A DNA stretch of 64,000 nt from an uncultured Clostridia bacterium (GTDB taxonomy: Bacteria > Bacillota > Clostridia > Lachnospirales > CAG-274), in contig CANRIS010000001.1 of assembly GCA_947630725.1 (NCBI GenBank), positions 27,446 through 91,445 of the forward strand. Reading direction: 5' to 3'. Positions 36,121-45,316 of this stretch are shown here, in pieces; within the stretch, counting starts at the first letter, position 1, and every line of letters begins with the position of its first letter. A program made the translations under genes and the position numbers. The notes under the pieces were generated by a model. The model was given only the letters and a program-made list of their open reading frames with translations, had not been told where the DNA came from and did not search any database.

Positions 36121-37589
36121 AATTTTCCCGAAGCCTTTTTCATAATGGCCTCTCCTGCCGCCTCTCTGTCGTCAAAGTGAATTGTTCTGTCCTTGAATAT
36201 TTCATAGTCCTCGTGACCCTTTCCCGCAATTATTACAGAGTCGCCGTCACGAGCCATACTTATGGCTTTTTCGATAGCCTCCTGCCTTGACACAAGTATC
36301 TCATACCTGTCGGTTATGGGCTTTACGCCCTCTTCTATCTCTCTTATAATATCCATAGGCTCTTCCGTACGTGGGTTGTCGGAGGTTATAATTGAATAAT
36401 CCGACAGCTCTGCCGATATTGACCCCATAATGGGTCTTTTCTTTTTGTCCCTGTCTCCGCCGCAGCCGAAAACGGTAATGACTCTGCCCTTTGTGAAAGC
36501 CTTTACCGAGCTTATTATATTATACACTCCGTCCGGAGTATGGGCATAGTCCACAAAAACATTATAGCTCTGTCCCTTTGCGACATTTTCTATTCTGCCG
36601 GGGACGCCCTCAAGGTCTCCCAGAGCGTGGATAATGGTTTTCATAGGCACTCCCACGCAGAGGGCGGCTCCTATGGCTGCCAGAGCGTTATATACGCTGA
36701 ACCTGCCGGGTATCATAAGTACAACGGGGTATCTCTCTCCTCTGCAAAGCACGTCAAAGCTGACCCTGTCCATTGAATATTCTATATTTTCGGCCTTTAT
36801 GTCACAGTCGTTTTCAATGCCGTAGGTAACTATCCTGCATCTCGACAGAGCCTTCATCTGAGGAAAGCTTCCGTCATCGGCATTCATAACCCCCGTGCGG
36901 CACATTCTGAAAAGCCTTGCCTTTGCTCTCAGATAATTGTCCATACTGCCGTGAAGGTCAAGGTGATCCTGCGTCAGATTTGTAAAAACTCCCACCTCAA
37001 ATTCTATGCCGTCCACCTTATAAAGCTCCAGAGCGTGAGAGCTGACCTCCATAGCCACGTCGCTGACTCCCCTGTCTTTCATATCGCACAAAATAGTATT
37101 AAGCTCTATGGTGTCGGGGGTGGTGCTTGTAGCAAGCTTATAGTCAAGCTTTTCTCCGTCAGCCCTTATTTCGACCGTGCCTATGACGCCCGGGTGTCTT
37201 TTATCCTCTTTGAGTATCTGTTCCAGAAAATAGGTGGTGCTGGTCTTTCCGTTTGTACCCGTAACGCCTATGACCCTCATACCGCCGCCGGGATCCCTGA
37301 AAAAGTTCTTTGCGCAGTATCCGAGAGCGAAACGGGAGTTTTTGACCTTTATATATGCCGCATCTCCGGGATATTCCGTCAGATTTTTTGTACAGATAAC
37401 AGCCGCAGCCCCGTTTTTCACGGCTGACGGTATAAATTTGTGGCCGTCCACCGTAAAGCCCTCTATGGCAAAATACAAAGAGCCGTCCCTGACCTTTCGG
37501 GAATCTATGGTGATGTCGGTTATTTCTCTTTCATCGTTTCCGGAAAGCACCTCATATTCAAGATTTTTCAGTACACTGCTTAGCTTCAT
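36117..37589 (-). CDS. murE: UDP-MurNAc-Ala-Glu meso-diaminopimelate ligase
   Basis: Adds the third peptide residue. 490 residues. P-loop TGTNGKTSTTYF near residue 110, the central DHLDLHG, and SDNPRTEEP, where the DNPR motif marks meso-diaminopimelate specificity (known for MurE). The cell wall is therefore predicted to be DAP-type. AGGAGG precedes the ATG. Confidence 0.95.
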   Translation of the reverse strand: MKLSSVLKNLEYEVLSGNDEREITDITIDSRKVRDGSLYFAIEGFTVDGHKFIPSAVKNGAAAVICTKNLTEYPGDAAYIKVKNSRFALGYCAKNFFRDPGGGMRVIGVTGTNGKTSTTYFLEQILKEDKRHPGVIGTVEIRADGEKLDYKLATSTTPDTIELNTILCDMKDRGVSDVAMEVSSHALELYKVDGIEFEVGVFTNLTQDHLDLHGSMDNYLRAKARLFRMCRTGVMNADDGSFPQMKALSRCRIVTYGIENDCDIKAENIEYSMDRVSFDVLCRGERYPVVLMIPGRFSVYNALAAIGAALCVGVPMKTIIHALGDLEGVPGRIENVAKGQSYNVFVDYAHTPDGVYNIISSVKAFTKGRVITVFGCGGDRDKKKRPIMGSISAELSDYSIITSDNPRTEEPMDIIREIEEGVKPITDRYEILVSRQEAIEKAISMARDGDSVIIAGKGHEDYEIFKDRTIHFDDREAAGEAIMKKASGKL

Positions 37590-37622
37590 CCAAGCCCCTC
37601 CTTCACACGCATCGACTTACTT

Positions 37623-39590
37623 TTATGTATAGAGTATGACCTTGCTGTTTATATATATTTTTTCTCCCTTAAGGGGAAACTGATTTTTAACGGTATCTCC
37701 TTCGCCGTGAATCTCGGTTTTCATACCTGCTCTTTCAAGCTTTTCCTTTGCCTCCGAAACGCTTTCTCCCACATAGCTTTCAAGCTCATAGGGAGCAGTC
37801 TCTTTTTTTGAAAGCTCCTCTGCGTTATACTGCCGCTCTATCCCCAGATAGGGCAGACACACCGAAAGCAGATCCTTCATAACGGGGCCTGCCACCTGAC
37901 CGCCATAATATACCCCTTTCGGCTCGTCAATAAGCACAAGGGCTATGACCTGTGGGTCGTCCGCAGGCGCAAACGCCATAAATGAGGCTATATATTTTCC
38001 GCTGCCTCTCGGCAGCTTTTCGCTTGTGGCTGTTTTTCCTCCTATGCGAAACCCCGGAATATAGGCCTTGTTGCCCGTGCCCACATATACCACAGATTCG
38101 AGTATGCCCCTCATGGTGTCGGAGGTCTCCTTCGATATGCTCCTTTCATCCGAAGAGAATTCGGGTTCATAAAACATACCGCCGTCAGGCTCCAGTATAG
38201 CCTTGCCCACATGGGGTACTATGAGCCTGCCGCCGTTTATGACGGAGGACGCAGCCCTCAGAAGCTGCATAGGGGTTATCTGAAAGGTCTGTCCGAAGCT
38301 CATTGTGGCAAGCTCCACAGGGCCTATATTTTCCTTCTTGTGCATTATACCCACGGCCTCGCCGGGGAGATCTATGCCTGTTTTTTTGTCAAAGGCAAAT
38401 TTAAGCATATATTCATAAAACCTGTCGGCTCCCAGTCTTGCCGCCACGTCCATAAAAACGGGATTACAACTGTTTCTTACGCCCTCGACAAATGTTTCGG
38501 AGCCGTGACTTCGCGGGGAGCGCCAGCATTTTATATATCTGCCGCCTACCTCTCGGCCTCCCGAACAGTCAAACCTGTCGTTCGGCGAAACCACACCTTC
38601 TTCAAGTCCTGCCGATGACGTCACTATCTTGAATGTTGAGCCGGGTTCATATGTATCGTTTATATTGAAGTTTCTCCACATTGCGTTAAGATACTTGTTT
38701 TTATCCTCCTGTGACAGACCGTCCCATATTTTTTCAAGCTCGGCGTCATTTATTTCAAAGGGCTTGTTAAGGTCAAAGTCGGGCTTCTGAGCCATTGCGT
38801 ATATTTCGCCGTTCTGAGGGTTCATAACTATTATGGAGCCTCTGAGAGCCGATTTTGCTTCGATAGCGTTTTCAAGTATCTGTTCGGCATACCTCTGTAT
38901 GTTTATATCGAGGGTCGTCATAAGGGTCTTTCCGTCAGAGGGAGGCTTTCGTATTTTTTTGCTGAAATTAAGCTCCACGCCCCGCCCATCGGTTTCGGTG
39001 AGTATTTTCCCCTGATCTCCCTTCAGATATGCGTCATATTTGGCTTCAAGACCGATTATGCCTTGGTTGTCTCTGCCCGTAAAGCCTATGACACGGCCTG
39101 CGAGACTGCCCTCGGGGTATGTTCTTTTAACGTCCTCATCGACAGCCACGCCCTTAAGATTCATATTTCTTATTTTTTTGGCTGTTTCCTCATCGGTCTG
39201 GGTTTTTATGCGTTCAAGAGCCACATTTTTTTCTATTTTCTTGAGTACATAGTCATATTCAAGCCCCAAAGCCTGAGAAAGGCTTTCGGCTGTTTTTTCG
39301 GGCTCGTCTATCTGGGCGTGTATAACGCTTATGGAATACACCGTTTCTGTCCCTGCAAGGAGAGCACCGTTTCTGTCAACAATATCTCCCCTCCGTGACT
39401 TGATAAGCCTGTCTCGGCTCTGCTGCTCATACGCAAGCTTTTGCAGCTCCTCACCTCTTGAAAACTGTATATAAAACACTCTCCCCATAAGGAGCGCAAG
39501 CATAAGCTCATACACAACAAGTCCGAAAAGCAGCGACCTTTTTTCCGACAAAGAAGCTCTGAACATACGGCTCATAACCTTTCCAAACAT
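37623..39590 (-). CDS. spoVD: SpoVD-like class B penicillin-binding protein with one PASTA domain
   Basis: Peptidoglycan transpeptidase, 655 residues: short cytoplasmic tail, one membrane helix (LLFGLVVYELMLALLMGRVFYIQF), dimerisation domain, and transpeptidase with the SxxK motif STFK near residue 315 and SCN near 370. The third motif reads KTA (GGKTATSEK) rather than KTG. A single C-terminal PASTA domain is about 590-655. It is the second of two tandem PBPs; in Bacillus this place is held by spoVD, which makes spore cortex. Start choice is uncertain: ATGs at 39575 and 39566 are closer to GGAAAGG than the one at 39590. Confidence 0.88.
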   Translation of the reverse strand: MFGKVMSRMFRASLSEKRSLLFGLVVYELMLALLMGRVFYIQFSRGEELQKLAYEQQSRDRLIKSRRGDIVDRNGALLAGTETVYSISVIHAQIDEPEKTAESLSQALGLEYDYVLKKIEKNVALERIKTQTDEETAKKIRNMNLKGVAVDEDVKRTYPEGSLAGRVIGFTGRDNQGIIGLEAKYDAYLKGDQGKILTETDGRGVELNFSKKIRKPPSDGKTLMTTLDINIQRYAEQILENAIEAKSALRGSIIVMNPQNGEIYAMAQKPDFDLNKPFEINDAELEKIWDGLSQEDKNKYLNAMWRNFNINDTYEPGSTFKIVTSSAGLEEGVVSPNDRFDCSGGREVGGRYIKCWRSPRSHGSETFVEGVRNSCNPVFMDVAARLGADRFYEYMLKFAFDKKTGIDLPGEAVGIMHKKENIGPVELATMSFGQTFQITPMQLLRAASSVINGGRLIVPHVGKAILEPDGGMFYEPEFSSDERSISKETSDTMRGILESVVYVGTGNKAYIPGFRIGGKTATSEKLPRGSGKYIASFMAFAPADDPQVIALVLIDEPKGVYYGGQVAGPVMKDLLSVCLPYLGIERQYNAEELSKKETAPYELESYVGESVSEAKEKLERAGMKTEIHGEGDTVKNQFPLKGEKIYINSKVILYT

Positions 39591-39654
39591 ATTCTGTAAT
39601 AATTATATTGGAAAAGTTTCGGAGGTATGCTTGCAGCCGATCTTTATTCAAGCT

Positions 39655-42042
39655 TTATTCAAGCTTTATCTTTATGGTAGTACCCGTAGGCACCTTGCTG
39701 TCGGCCGCAGGCGACTGACGATATACGATCTTTACCTTGTCATTATCCCCGGACTTTTCGTTCGGCTCTTTGTCGTCCGAGCTGTCAGCCTTTTTGTCGG
39801 AGCCTCCCGAATCATCCGAAGATTCTTCATTTTCGCCCTGTCCGCTGCCGTCTGAGTCTGTGTTGCCCTCTTCGCCCTCAAAGGCCGTGTCATCGGTCTC
39901 GACAAGCAGCTCAAAGCCGAGAGCCTGCGCCGCCTGATAAGCCTGTTCCTCAGTCAGATTCACAAGATCCGGCACAGGCGTAAGGCTTGCATTCGGGTCG
40001 CCTATGGTAATATACAAAAGCACCTTTGTGGTGGTATCTATTCTGGAGCCTGCCTCGGGGAACTGTTTCAGCACGGTATCGCCGCTGTCCCCCACAAGCT
40101 CATAGTCAATGCCGAGACTGTTGAGCTGTGAAATTGCGTTTTCAAGGCTGTATCCCGTATAATCCTCAAGAACGATCTCTCCGCCCTCTATGCCGACAAC
40201 CTCATAGGCGGCATCCTCATCGGCAGGAGAAATATTGTATGTATTTATAAGGTCAATAAGCAGCTCTTTCATCTGGGGAGCGGGAGAAATACTGTCGCCG
40301 CCCTCGGGTCTGTCCACAACAACCATACAGATAAGGTTGGGATTTTCGATAGGAAGATACGCTATAAAGTCAAGCACCCACTGATTCGAGTCTCTGGGGC
40401 CCTGCTGCGCCGTACCTGTCTTTCCGCCTATGGCATAGCCGTCTATCCTTGCCTTTGCGCCTGTGCCGTCTCCTTCAAGCACGCTCATAAGATTTTCTCT
40501 CATCCATGCCGAAGTCTCCTCCGATATGACCTTTCTTACCACTGTAGGCTCCGTCTCTTTTATGACGTTGCCATCGGCGTCTATTATCTGCGAAACAACA
40601 TAGGGCTTAAGGAGGTTTCCGCCGTTTATGCAGGCAGAAAATGCCGTAAGTATCTGAATAGGCGTACAGTTGAAGCCCTGTCCGAACGAATATGTCGAAA
40701 GCTCCGTTATGTGCATTTCGTCAAGGGTGTTTATTACGCTTGCGGCGCTGGCTTCATTGGGAAGGTCTATTCCCGTGACCTCGCCGAAGCCCCAGTCCTT
40801 GAAAAACTTGTAGAACTTGTCTATACCCATTGCATAGGCAATATCCATCATACCTACGTTGCACGAATGCGCCAGAACCTCCTGCACTGTCTGTGTTCCG
40901 TGGCCGTTTTTGTTGTGACAGTGTATCTCATAGTCCGCTACGATCTTTTTTCCTCCGCAGAAAAAGCTGTCGGTGGTCTTTATGGAACCGTTGTCAAGAG
41001 CTGCGGCAACAACAAGGGGCTTCATTATTGAGCCGGGTTCAAATGTGGAGGTTATGTTATAATTCTTCCACGCAAAGTTATAGGCCTCGCTTTTCTGTTC
41101 ATCGGTCATAGCAAGCTCCCAGTCCTCTGCAAACTCCTCGTTTTCAAGCTGGGTTATCTCTGTGGGCTCGTTCAGATTGAATGACGGATATGCCGCCATA
41201 GCCAATACCTCAGCCGTGTTGGGGTTCATAACAAGCACAGACGTATTCTGAGGGTTATACTCGTCATAGGCTGCCTTCGCTATATTTTCGGCATACTGCT
41301 GAACGGTAGTATCAATGGTGGTGACAAGGCTGTTGCCCCTTACGGGTTCCTCACGCCTTGTCTCTATGGAGTCGTCAGCCTCATATGTTCTGAAAACCCT
41401 GCCGGGCTTTCCCGTCATTTCATCATCATAATAGTCCTCAAGCCCCCACTTTGTATCGCCTCTTATAAAGCCTATAAGCTGAGACGCAAGATGCTCGTTG
41501 GGATATGTCCTCTGGGTATCCTCCTCCAGATATACGCACTTAAGCCCCATTTCTTCAATCATCTTGCCCGTGTCATAGGGTACCTTTTTTGCGACTATCT
41601 GCCAGTTTGTGTCATAGCGCAGCGAGCCGTCCGCTTCTGTGGCAAGATATTCGTTCAGAGTGTCGGCAGGTATCGAAAGAGCCGTGCCAAGTCCCTTTAT
41701 GGTGTTGTCCCTTACTTCGGCCTTTTCGCCCGAGAGAACCCTCACGTCTAAAATGACGTTGTATACGGTGTTGCTCACCGCAAGGGGCTGATGATTTCTG
41801 TCATATATATTGCCTCTGTTGGCGTTTATGACCTTGTCCTGTATACGGGACACCTGATTGTTGATTGCTCTCGTCTCATACTCTGCGCCATGAAGATAAA
41901 TTATGGTGAAAATTCTGAAAAAGCCAACAAAAGAAAGGCAGATTATGAATATAATAAAAATAAACTTAAGTCTGCCCTGATAATTAGCTTTAGGTATTCT
42001 TCTTCTTTTTTTTCTTCTTACAGTGCTTATAGTGTCTGCCAT
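39655..42042 (-). CDS. ftsI: FtsI/PBP2B-like class B penicillin-binding protein with PASTA domains
   Basis: Septal transpeptidase, 795 residues. Membrane anchor near residues 28-50, dimerisation domain, transpeptidase with SxxK = SIMK near residue 337, SCN (SCNVGM) and KTG (GGKTGTAQQ). Two PASTA modules follow. The second is split by about 50 residues made almost wholly of Ser, Asp, Glu, Gly, Asn and Lys (encoded about 39735-39885), before the final KVKIVYRQSPAAD strand. It follows ftsL by 15 bp, which supports the FtsI/PbpB role. AAGGAGG precedes the start. Confidence 0.9.
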   Translation of the reverse strand: MADTISTVRRKKRRRIPKANYQGRLKFIFIIFIICLSFVGFFRIFTIIYLHGAEYETRAINNQVSRIQDKVINANRGNIYDRNHQPLAVSNTVYNVILDVRVLSGEKAEVRDNTIKGLGTALSIPADTLNEYLATEADGSLRYDTNWQIVAKKVPYDTGKMIEEMGLKCVYLEEDTQRTYPNEHLASQLIGFIRGDTKWGLEDYYDDEMTGKPGRVFRTYEADDSIETRREEPVRGNSLVTTIDTTVQQYAENIAKAAYDEYNPQNTSVLVMNPNTAEVLAMAAYPSFNLNEPTEITQLENEEFAEDWELAMTDEQKSEAYNFAWKNYNITSTFEPGSIMKPLVVAAALDNGSIKTTDSFFCGGKKIVADYEIHCHNKNGHGTQTVQEVLAHSCNVGMMDIAYAMGIDKFYKFFKDWGFGEVTGIDLPNEASAASVINTLDEMHITELSTYSFGQGFNCTPIQILTAFSACINGGNLLKPYVVSQIIDADGNVIKETEPTVVRKVISEETSAWMRENLMSVLEGDGTGAKARIDGYAIGGKTGTAQQGPRDSNQWVLDFIAYLPIENPNLICMVVVDRPEGGDSISPAPQMKELLIDLINTYNISPADEDAAYEVVGIEGGEIVLEDYTGYSLENAISQLNSLGIDYELVGDSGDTVLKQFPEAGSRIDTTTKVLLYITIGDPNASLTPVPDLVNLTEEQAYQAAQALGFELLVETDDTAFEGEEGNTDSDGSGQGENEESSDDSGGSDKKADSSDDKEPNEKSGDNDKVKIVYRQSPAADSKVPTGTTIKIKLE

Positions 42043-42057
42043 TATAAAAGCTCCTCC

Positions 42058-42582
42058 TTATGCACTTAAAAGCTCCTTAAGGGCAGACTTTATGTCAAGC
42101 TTTTTAAGATAGCCCAAAACGCTCTTATCTCTGTCCTCGGTATCATAAAGGATCGTATAGCTCTGTTTAGGAACATTTATGTACTTTATCTGATATGCAG
42201 AGGGCTTCTGCATTCCCAGTCTGTTTACGGCGACCTCTTCGATGTAGTCAAGATTAAGATTGTTTTCAAAATCCGACTCCAGATAATAGTTGTCCTCCTT
42301 AAGCTCGTTGAGCTGTGTCTGAAGCTCCGATATTTCTGACGAAAGCTTATAGTTATAGCCGTAGAGACACAAAAATACAATGGCGAGAGCCGCCATAAGG
42401 AGCATAACCGCAATAAGGGCTGTCCTGTATGCAACGCTGTATTCCTCCACTCTTATGGTCTCGGCAGCCGCCTTTTTGTTTCTTTTATTTGATTGTCTGT
42501 CATATGAATTTGAATAGGCTCTTGCGGTACTTCCATAATTGTATGAAGGGTATCTGTAGAGCGTTCTTCCTCTGTTTGCCAT
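42058..42582 (-). CDS. ftsL: FtsL-like septum formation protein
   Basis: Single-pass division protein of about 174 residues, placed between rsmH and ftsI, the conserved site of ftsL. A basic, Tyr/Ser/Arg-rich cytoplasmic tail precedes one membrane helix (TALIAVMLLMAALAIVFLCLYGY), then a coiled coil (LSSEISELQTQLNELKEDNYYLES) outside. FtsL proteins diverge fast, so the call rests on topology and position. The ATG at 42582 is chosen, with GGGGAGAG 8 nt upstream. Confidence 0.78.
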   Translation of the reverse strand: MANRGRTLYRYPSYNYGSTARAYSNSYDRQSNKRNKKAAAETIRVEEYSVAYRTALIAVMLLMAALAIVFLCLYGYNYKLSSEISELQTQLNELKEDNYYLESDFENNLNLDYIEEVAVNRLGMQKPSAYQIKYINVPKQSYTILYDTEDRDKSVLGYLKKLDIKSALKELLSA

Positions 42583-42610
42583 ATATCTCACTCTCCCCTT
42601 TCGGGCAGGC

Positions 42611-43534
42611 TCAGAGCTTTTCGGCAGTACGCAGCTTTGCGCTGTGAGCCCTGTTGTTTGATAAAAGCTCCTCTTTTCCGGCCGTAATGGGTTTTCCGTT
42701 TATTATCTTAAGCACAGGTTTTTTTCCGCATACGCATATGGGAAAATCTCTCGGACAGGTGCAGGGGTTTTCAAGCCGTCTGAACGTCTGTTTGACTATA
42801 CGGTCTTCAAGGGAGTGAAAAGTGATTATGCTTATTCTTCCTCCCGGCTTTAAAAGCTCCGACATATCCTCTATTGCGCCTTCAAGTATGCCAAGCTCGT
42901 TGTTGACCTCTATCCTTATGGCCTGAAAGGTACGTTTTGAGGGGTGGGCGCCGCCGCTCCTCGCCCCTTTGGGAACAGCCTTTTTAATTACCGAAGTAAG
43001 CTTAAAGGTAGTGTCTATCGGCTCGGTCTGTCTTTCTTTAACTATAAATTCGGCTATTCTCTTAGCCCATTTTTCTTCTCCATAATCTCTTATTATTCTG
43101 AAAAGCTCGTCACGGCTGTAGCCGTTTATTACATCATAGGCAGAGAGCCTTGAGTCTCTGTCCATTCTCATATCCAGGGGAGCGTCATAGTTGTATGAAA
43201 AGCCCCTCTCTCCCTCGTCAAACTGATAGGAGGATACTCCGAGATCCAGCAGAAAGCCGTCCGCCTTGTCTATGCCCAGATTTTTGAATATTTCTTTTAT
43301 ATTGCAGAAATTGTCGTGTATAAGTATTTTGTTTTCAAAGTCTGCGAGTCTTTTTTCGGCGGCTCTGAGGGCGTCCTTGTCCCTGTCGATACCTATGAGA
43401 CGACCGCCTCTTTTAAGTATCTCCAAAGAATGGCCCCCTCCTCCGAGGGTACCGTCCACATAAAGCCCGTCCTTTTTTATGCCGAGACTTTCGATCGTTT
43501 CGTCAAGCAGCACCGATATATGCTTAAACTCCAT
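42611..43534 (-). CDS. rsmH: 16S rRNA (cytosine-1402-N4) methyltransferase
   Basis: Methylates C1402 of 16S rRNA; about 307 residues. SAM-binding [14 protein letters not shown] near the N-terminus, [22 protein letters not shown], and [12 protein letters not shown] near the C-terminus are conserved RsmH (MraW) motifs. The start [10 protein letters not shown] at 43534 overlaps the end of mraZ by 11 bp; the ATG at 43558 lies deeper in mraZ. Confidence 0.94.
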   Translation of the reverse strand: MEFKHISVLLDETIESLGIKKDGLYVDGTLGGGGHSLEILKRGGRLIGIDRDKDALRAAEKRLADFENKILIHDNFCNIKEIFKNLGIDKADGFLLDLGVSSYQFDEGERGFSYNYDAPLDMRMDRDSRLSAYDVINGYSRDELFRIIRDYGEEKWAKRIAEFIVKERQTEPIDTTFKLTSVIKKAVPKGARSGGAHPSKRTFQAIRIEVNNELGILEGAIEDMSELLKPGGRISIITFHSLEDRIVKQTFRRLENPCTCPRDFPICVCGKKPVLKIINGKPITAGKEELLSNNRAHSAKLRTAEKL

Positions 43535-43955
43535 AGGCTTTTTCCAGTCCTTCGGCAAACTCGTTGCCCATAAATTCCTCAGAGGTGGTATAAGCCTCCC
43601 AAAGGCTCTTGTTCCATATTTCGATATGATCGTTTACTCCCACGGATATTATGTCCTTTTCGATCTTTGCGTGTATCCTGAGACTTTCGGGTATAATGAT
43701 CCTGCCGTTTGCGTCGGTCTCACAGGGAGTGGCTGCAAAAAACCTTATAAGCTTTCTTGCTTCGGGTCTGTTTATGGAATATGTGCCCACATTCTTATCG
43801 AGAAAGTCCTTATATCCATCGTTTGTAAATACATAAAGGCAGCCGTCATATCCTCTTGTGATGACAAAGCTGTCGCCCAGCTCCTCACGGAATCTGACAG
43901 GCACGATTATCCTGTTTTTCTTGTCAATAGAATGTATAAATTCGCCCATAAACAT
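43524..43955 (-). CDS. mraZ: Transcriptional regulator MraZ
   Basis: First gene and autoregulator of the dcw cluster, about 143 residues with two MraZ/SpoVT-AbrB-like halves ([16 protein letters not shown] and [13 protein letters not shown]). The start [15 protein letters not shown] at 43955 is the family's usual N-terminus, with AAGGCGGTG 6 nt upstream; the open frame extends further up but into the operator. MraZ binds short direct repeats before its own gene (established), and three such repeats are visible at 44007-44030. Confidence 0.93.
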   Translation of the reverse strand: MFMGEFIHSIDKKNRIIVPVRFREELGDSFVITRGYDGCLYVFTNDGYKDFLDKNVGTYSINRPEARKLIRFFAATPCETDANGRIIIPESLRIHAKIEKDIISVGVNDHIEIWNKSLWEAYTTSEEFMGNEFAEGLEKAYGV

Positions 43956-44006
43956 AAACATCACCGCCTTTTGGCTCCTGAAACGGGTGTCTGATGGTCT
44001 TTTCAA

Positions 44007-44030
44007 CCACCAAAAACCACTTTTCTCCAC
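44007..44030 (-). promoter_or_regulatory. MraZ-box operator: three GTGG repeats at 10-bp period
   Basis: On the - strand GTGG occurs at 44030, 44020 and 44010, exactly 10 bp apart, upstream of mraZ. In other bacteria MraZ binds three or four direct repeats with a 10-bp period, so this is very likely its operator. Confidence 0.75.
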
Positions 44031-44033
44031 TTA

Positions 44034-44061
44034 TGATTAAATTTTAATATAAAATCGTCAA
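44034..44061 (-). promoter_or_regulatory. Promoter of the dcw cluster
   Basis: On the - strand TTGACG (44061-44056), 16-bp spacer, TAATCA (44039-44034). The predicted start site falls at the first MraZ box, which explains repression. Confidence 0.5.
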
Positions 44062-44148
44062 TAATTCAACCCCTAAAATAAAGAGGCCGAAAAAAAACCG
44101 AAAATACTCAAAATTTAAGCGGCAACTTATTTAGTTTTAAGGCAAAAT

Positions 44149-44204
44149 AAAAAATCTACATATAGTTATTATATCACTAATCGTAACTAATTTGTAGATT
44201 TTTT
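44149..44204 (-). terminator. Long inverted repeat, terminator of the recombinase gene
   Basis: AAAAAATCTACA (44149-44160) and TGTAGATTTTTT (44193-44204) are perfectly complementary, with an inner TAGTTA/TAACTA pair (44163-44168 with 44184-44189). The A/T tails allow termination in both directions. It lies 62 bp past the recombinase stop. The remaining gap (44062-44265) is AT-rich, with three GTAA-AATTT-like direct repeats at about 44205-44232. Confidence 0.6.
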
Positions 44205-44265
44205 GTAATAATTTCGTAACAATTTGTAAATTATTATTTTTTATTAACGATAAATTAAGATATAT

Positions 44266-45312
44266 TTAAGATTTGTCCCTCCCCAACACAACTACGTTCG
44301 CAGCGTGTCGCCTGTTTTCGTCGGATATTCTCGCATAGTGCTTTTTTGTGGTATTTACATCGTTGTGACCCAACACGTCAGCCACGAGATAAATGTCTCC
44401 CGTCTCTCTGTAAAGGGCTGTTCCATAGGTGGAACGCAGCTTGTGAGGTGTTATTTTTTTAAGACTTGTTACCATTTCTGAATATTTCTTAACTAACATC
44501 TGCACAGACCTTACGCCCAGTCTTTTCTTCTGTATGGACAAAAAAAGTGCATTTTCACTGCCCGGCAGAGCCTCAGTCTTTTCTCTTTCTTCCAGATAGG
44601 CATACAGAGCCTCCTCAACCTCGCTGCCGAAATATATAATGACCTGATTTCCGCCCTTGCGTGTTATCCTTATGCCGTTTGTGCCAAAGTCTATGTGGTT
44701 TATATCTATGCCCACACACTCCGAAACTCTTATGCCCGTGCCAAGCAGCAGGGTTATGATAGCGGTGTCTCTGGCAGCCATAAGGTTGTGAAAGCGTTTT
44801 TCTCCGGGAGACAGCCCCTCGCCGCTTTTTACAATGTCAAGAAGTCTCGACACCTCGTCAGGCTCCAGCGTCAGAATGCTCTTGCTGTGTATCTTCGGAG
44901 TATCCACAAGCTCTCCGGGGTTTGAGGTTATGCGCCCCTTTTTGTACAGATACGAAAAAAGCCGTCTCACCGCCGAAAGCTTGCGGCTTTTTCCCTTTTC
45001 GCCGTTGAACCTCTCCTTGTCGTTCTGTCTGTAATAGCTCAGATATTCAAGATATTCTTCAAGATCGTCCGCCGTTATCATATTCATATTTTCAATGCTT
45101 ATTTCGGAGATCTTTTTGCCCTTAAGCTCTCTGTTCCTCTCAGTGAGAAAGCCGAAAAATATCTTAAGATCCCTTGCATATCCAAGCCTTGTCCTTGCTG
45201 ATGCGGTCTCGGCTATATATCTGAAAAATCCATCGCAAAAGCTCGGCAGCTCGTCTATTATGCTTCTTGCTCTTTCAATGTTTCTTATTTCTTCTTCTTT
45301 ATAATATTCCAT
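44266..45312 (-). CDS. Tyrosine recombinase (XerC/XerD-like)
   Basis: Site-specific tyrosine recombinase, 348 residues. An N-terminal SAM-like DNA-binding domain (about 15-130) is followed by a catalytic domain with all the key residues visible: Arg in GTGIRVSE (about 191), HKLR in TPHKLRSTYGT (about 287), and LGHNDVNTTKKHY ending in the nucleophile Tyr. It starts 5 bp after ttcA, with GGGTGGTG in the ttcA end, so the two are co-transcribed. It resembles chromosomal Xer proteins more than phage integrases, and no phage genes or attachment sites are seen nearby. Whether it is the dimer-resolution enzyme is unproven. Confidence 0.88.
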   Translation of the reverse strand: MEYYKEEEIRNIERARSIIDELPSFCDGFFRYIAETASARTRLGYARDLKIFFGFLTERNRELKGKKISEISIENMNMITADDLEEYLEYLSYYRQNDKERFNGEKGKSRKLSAVRRLFSYLYKKGRITSNPGELVDTPKIHSKSILTLEPDEVSRLLDIVKSGEGLSPGEKRFHNLMAARDTAIITLLLGTGIRVSECVGIDINHIDFGTNGIRITRKGGNQVIIYFGSEVEEALYAYLEEREKTEALPGSENALFLSIQKKRLGVRSVQMLVKKYSEMVTSLKKITPHKLRSTYGTALYRETGDIYLVADVLGHNDVNTTKKHYARISDENRRHAANVVVLGRDKS

Positions 45313-45316
45313 ACGG

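Noticed and set aside
44149..44204. Invertible switch or dif site for the adjacent tyrosine recombinase
   Set aside because: The inverted repeat has A/T tails like a bidirectional terminator and encloses only about 32 bp. It does not resemble the Firmicute dif consensus.
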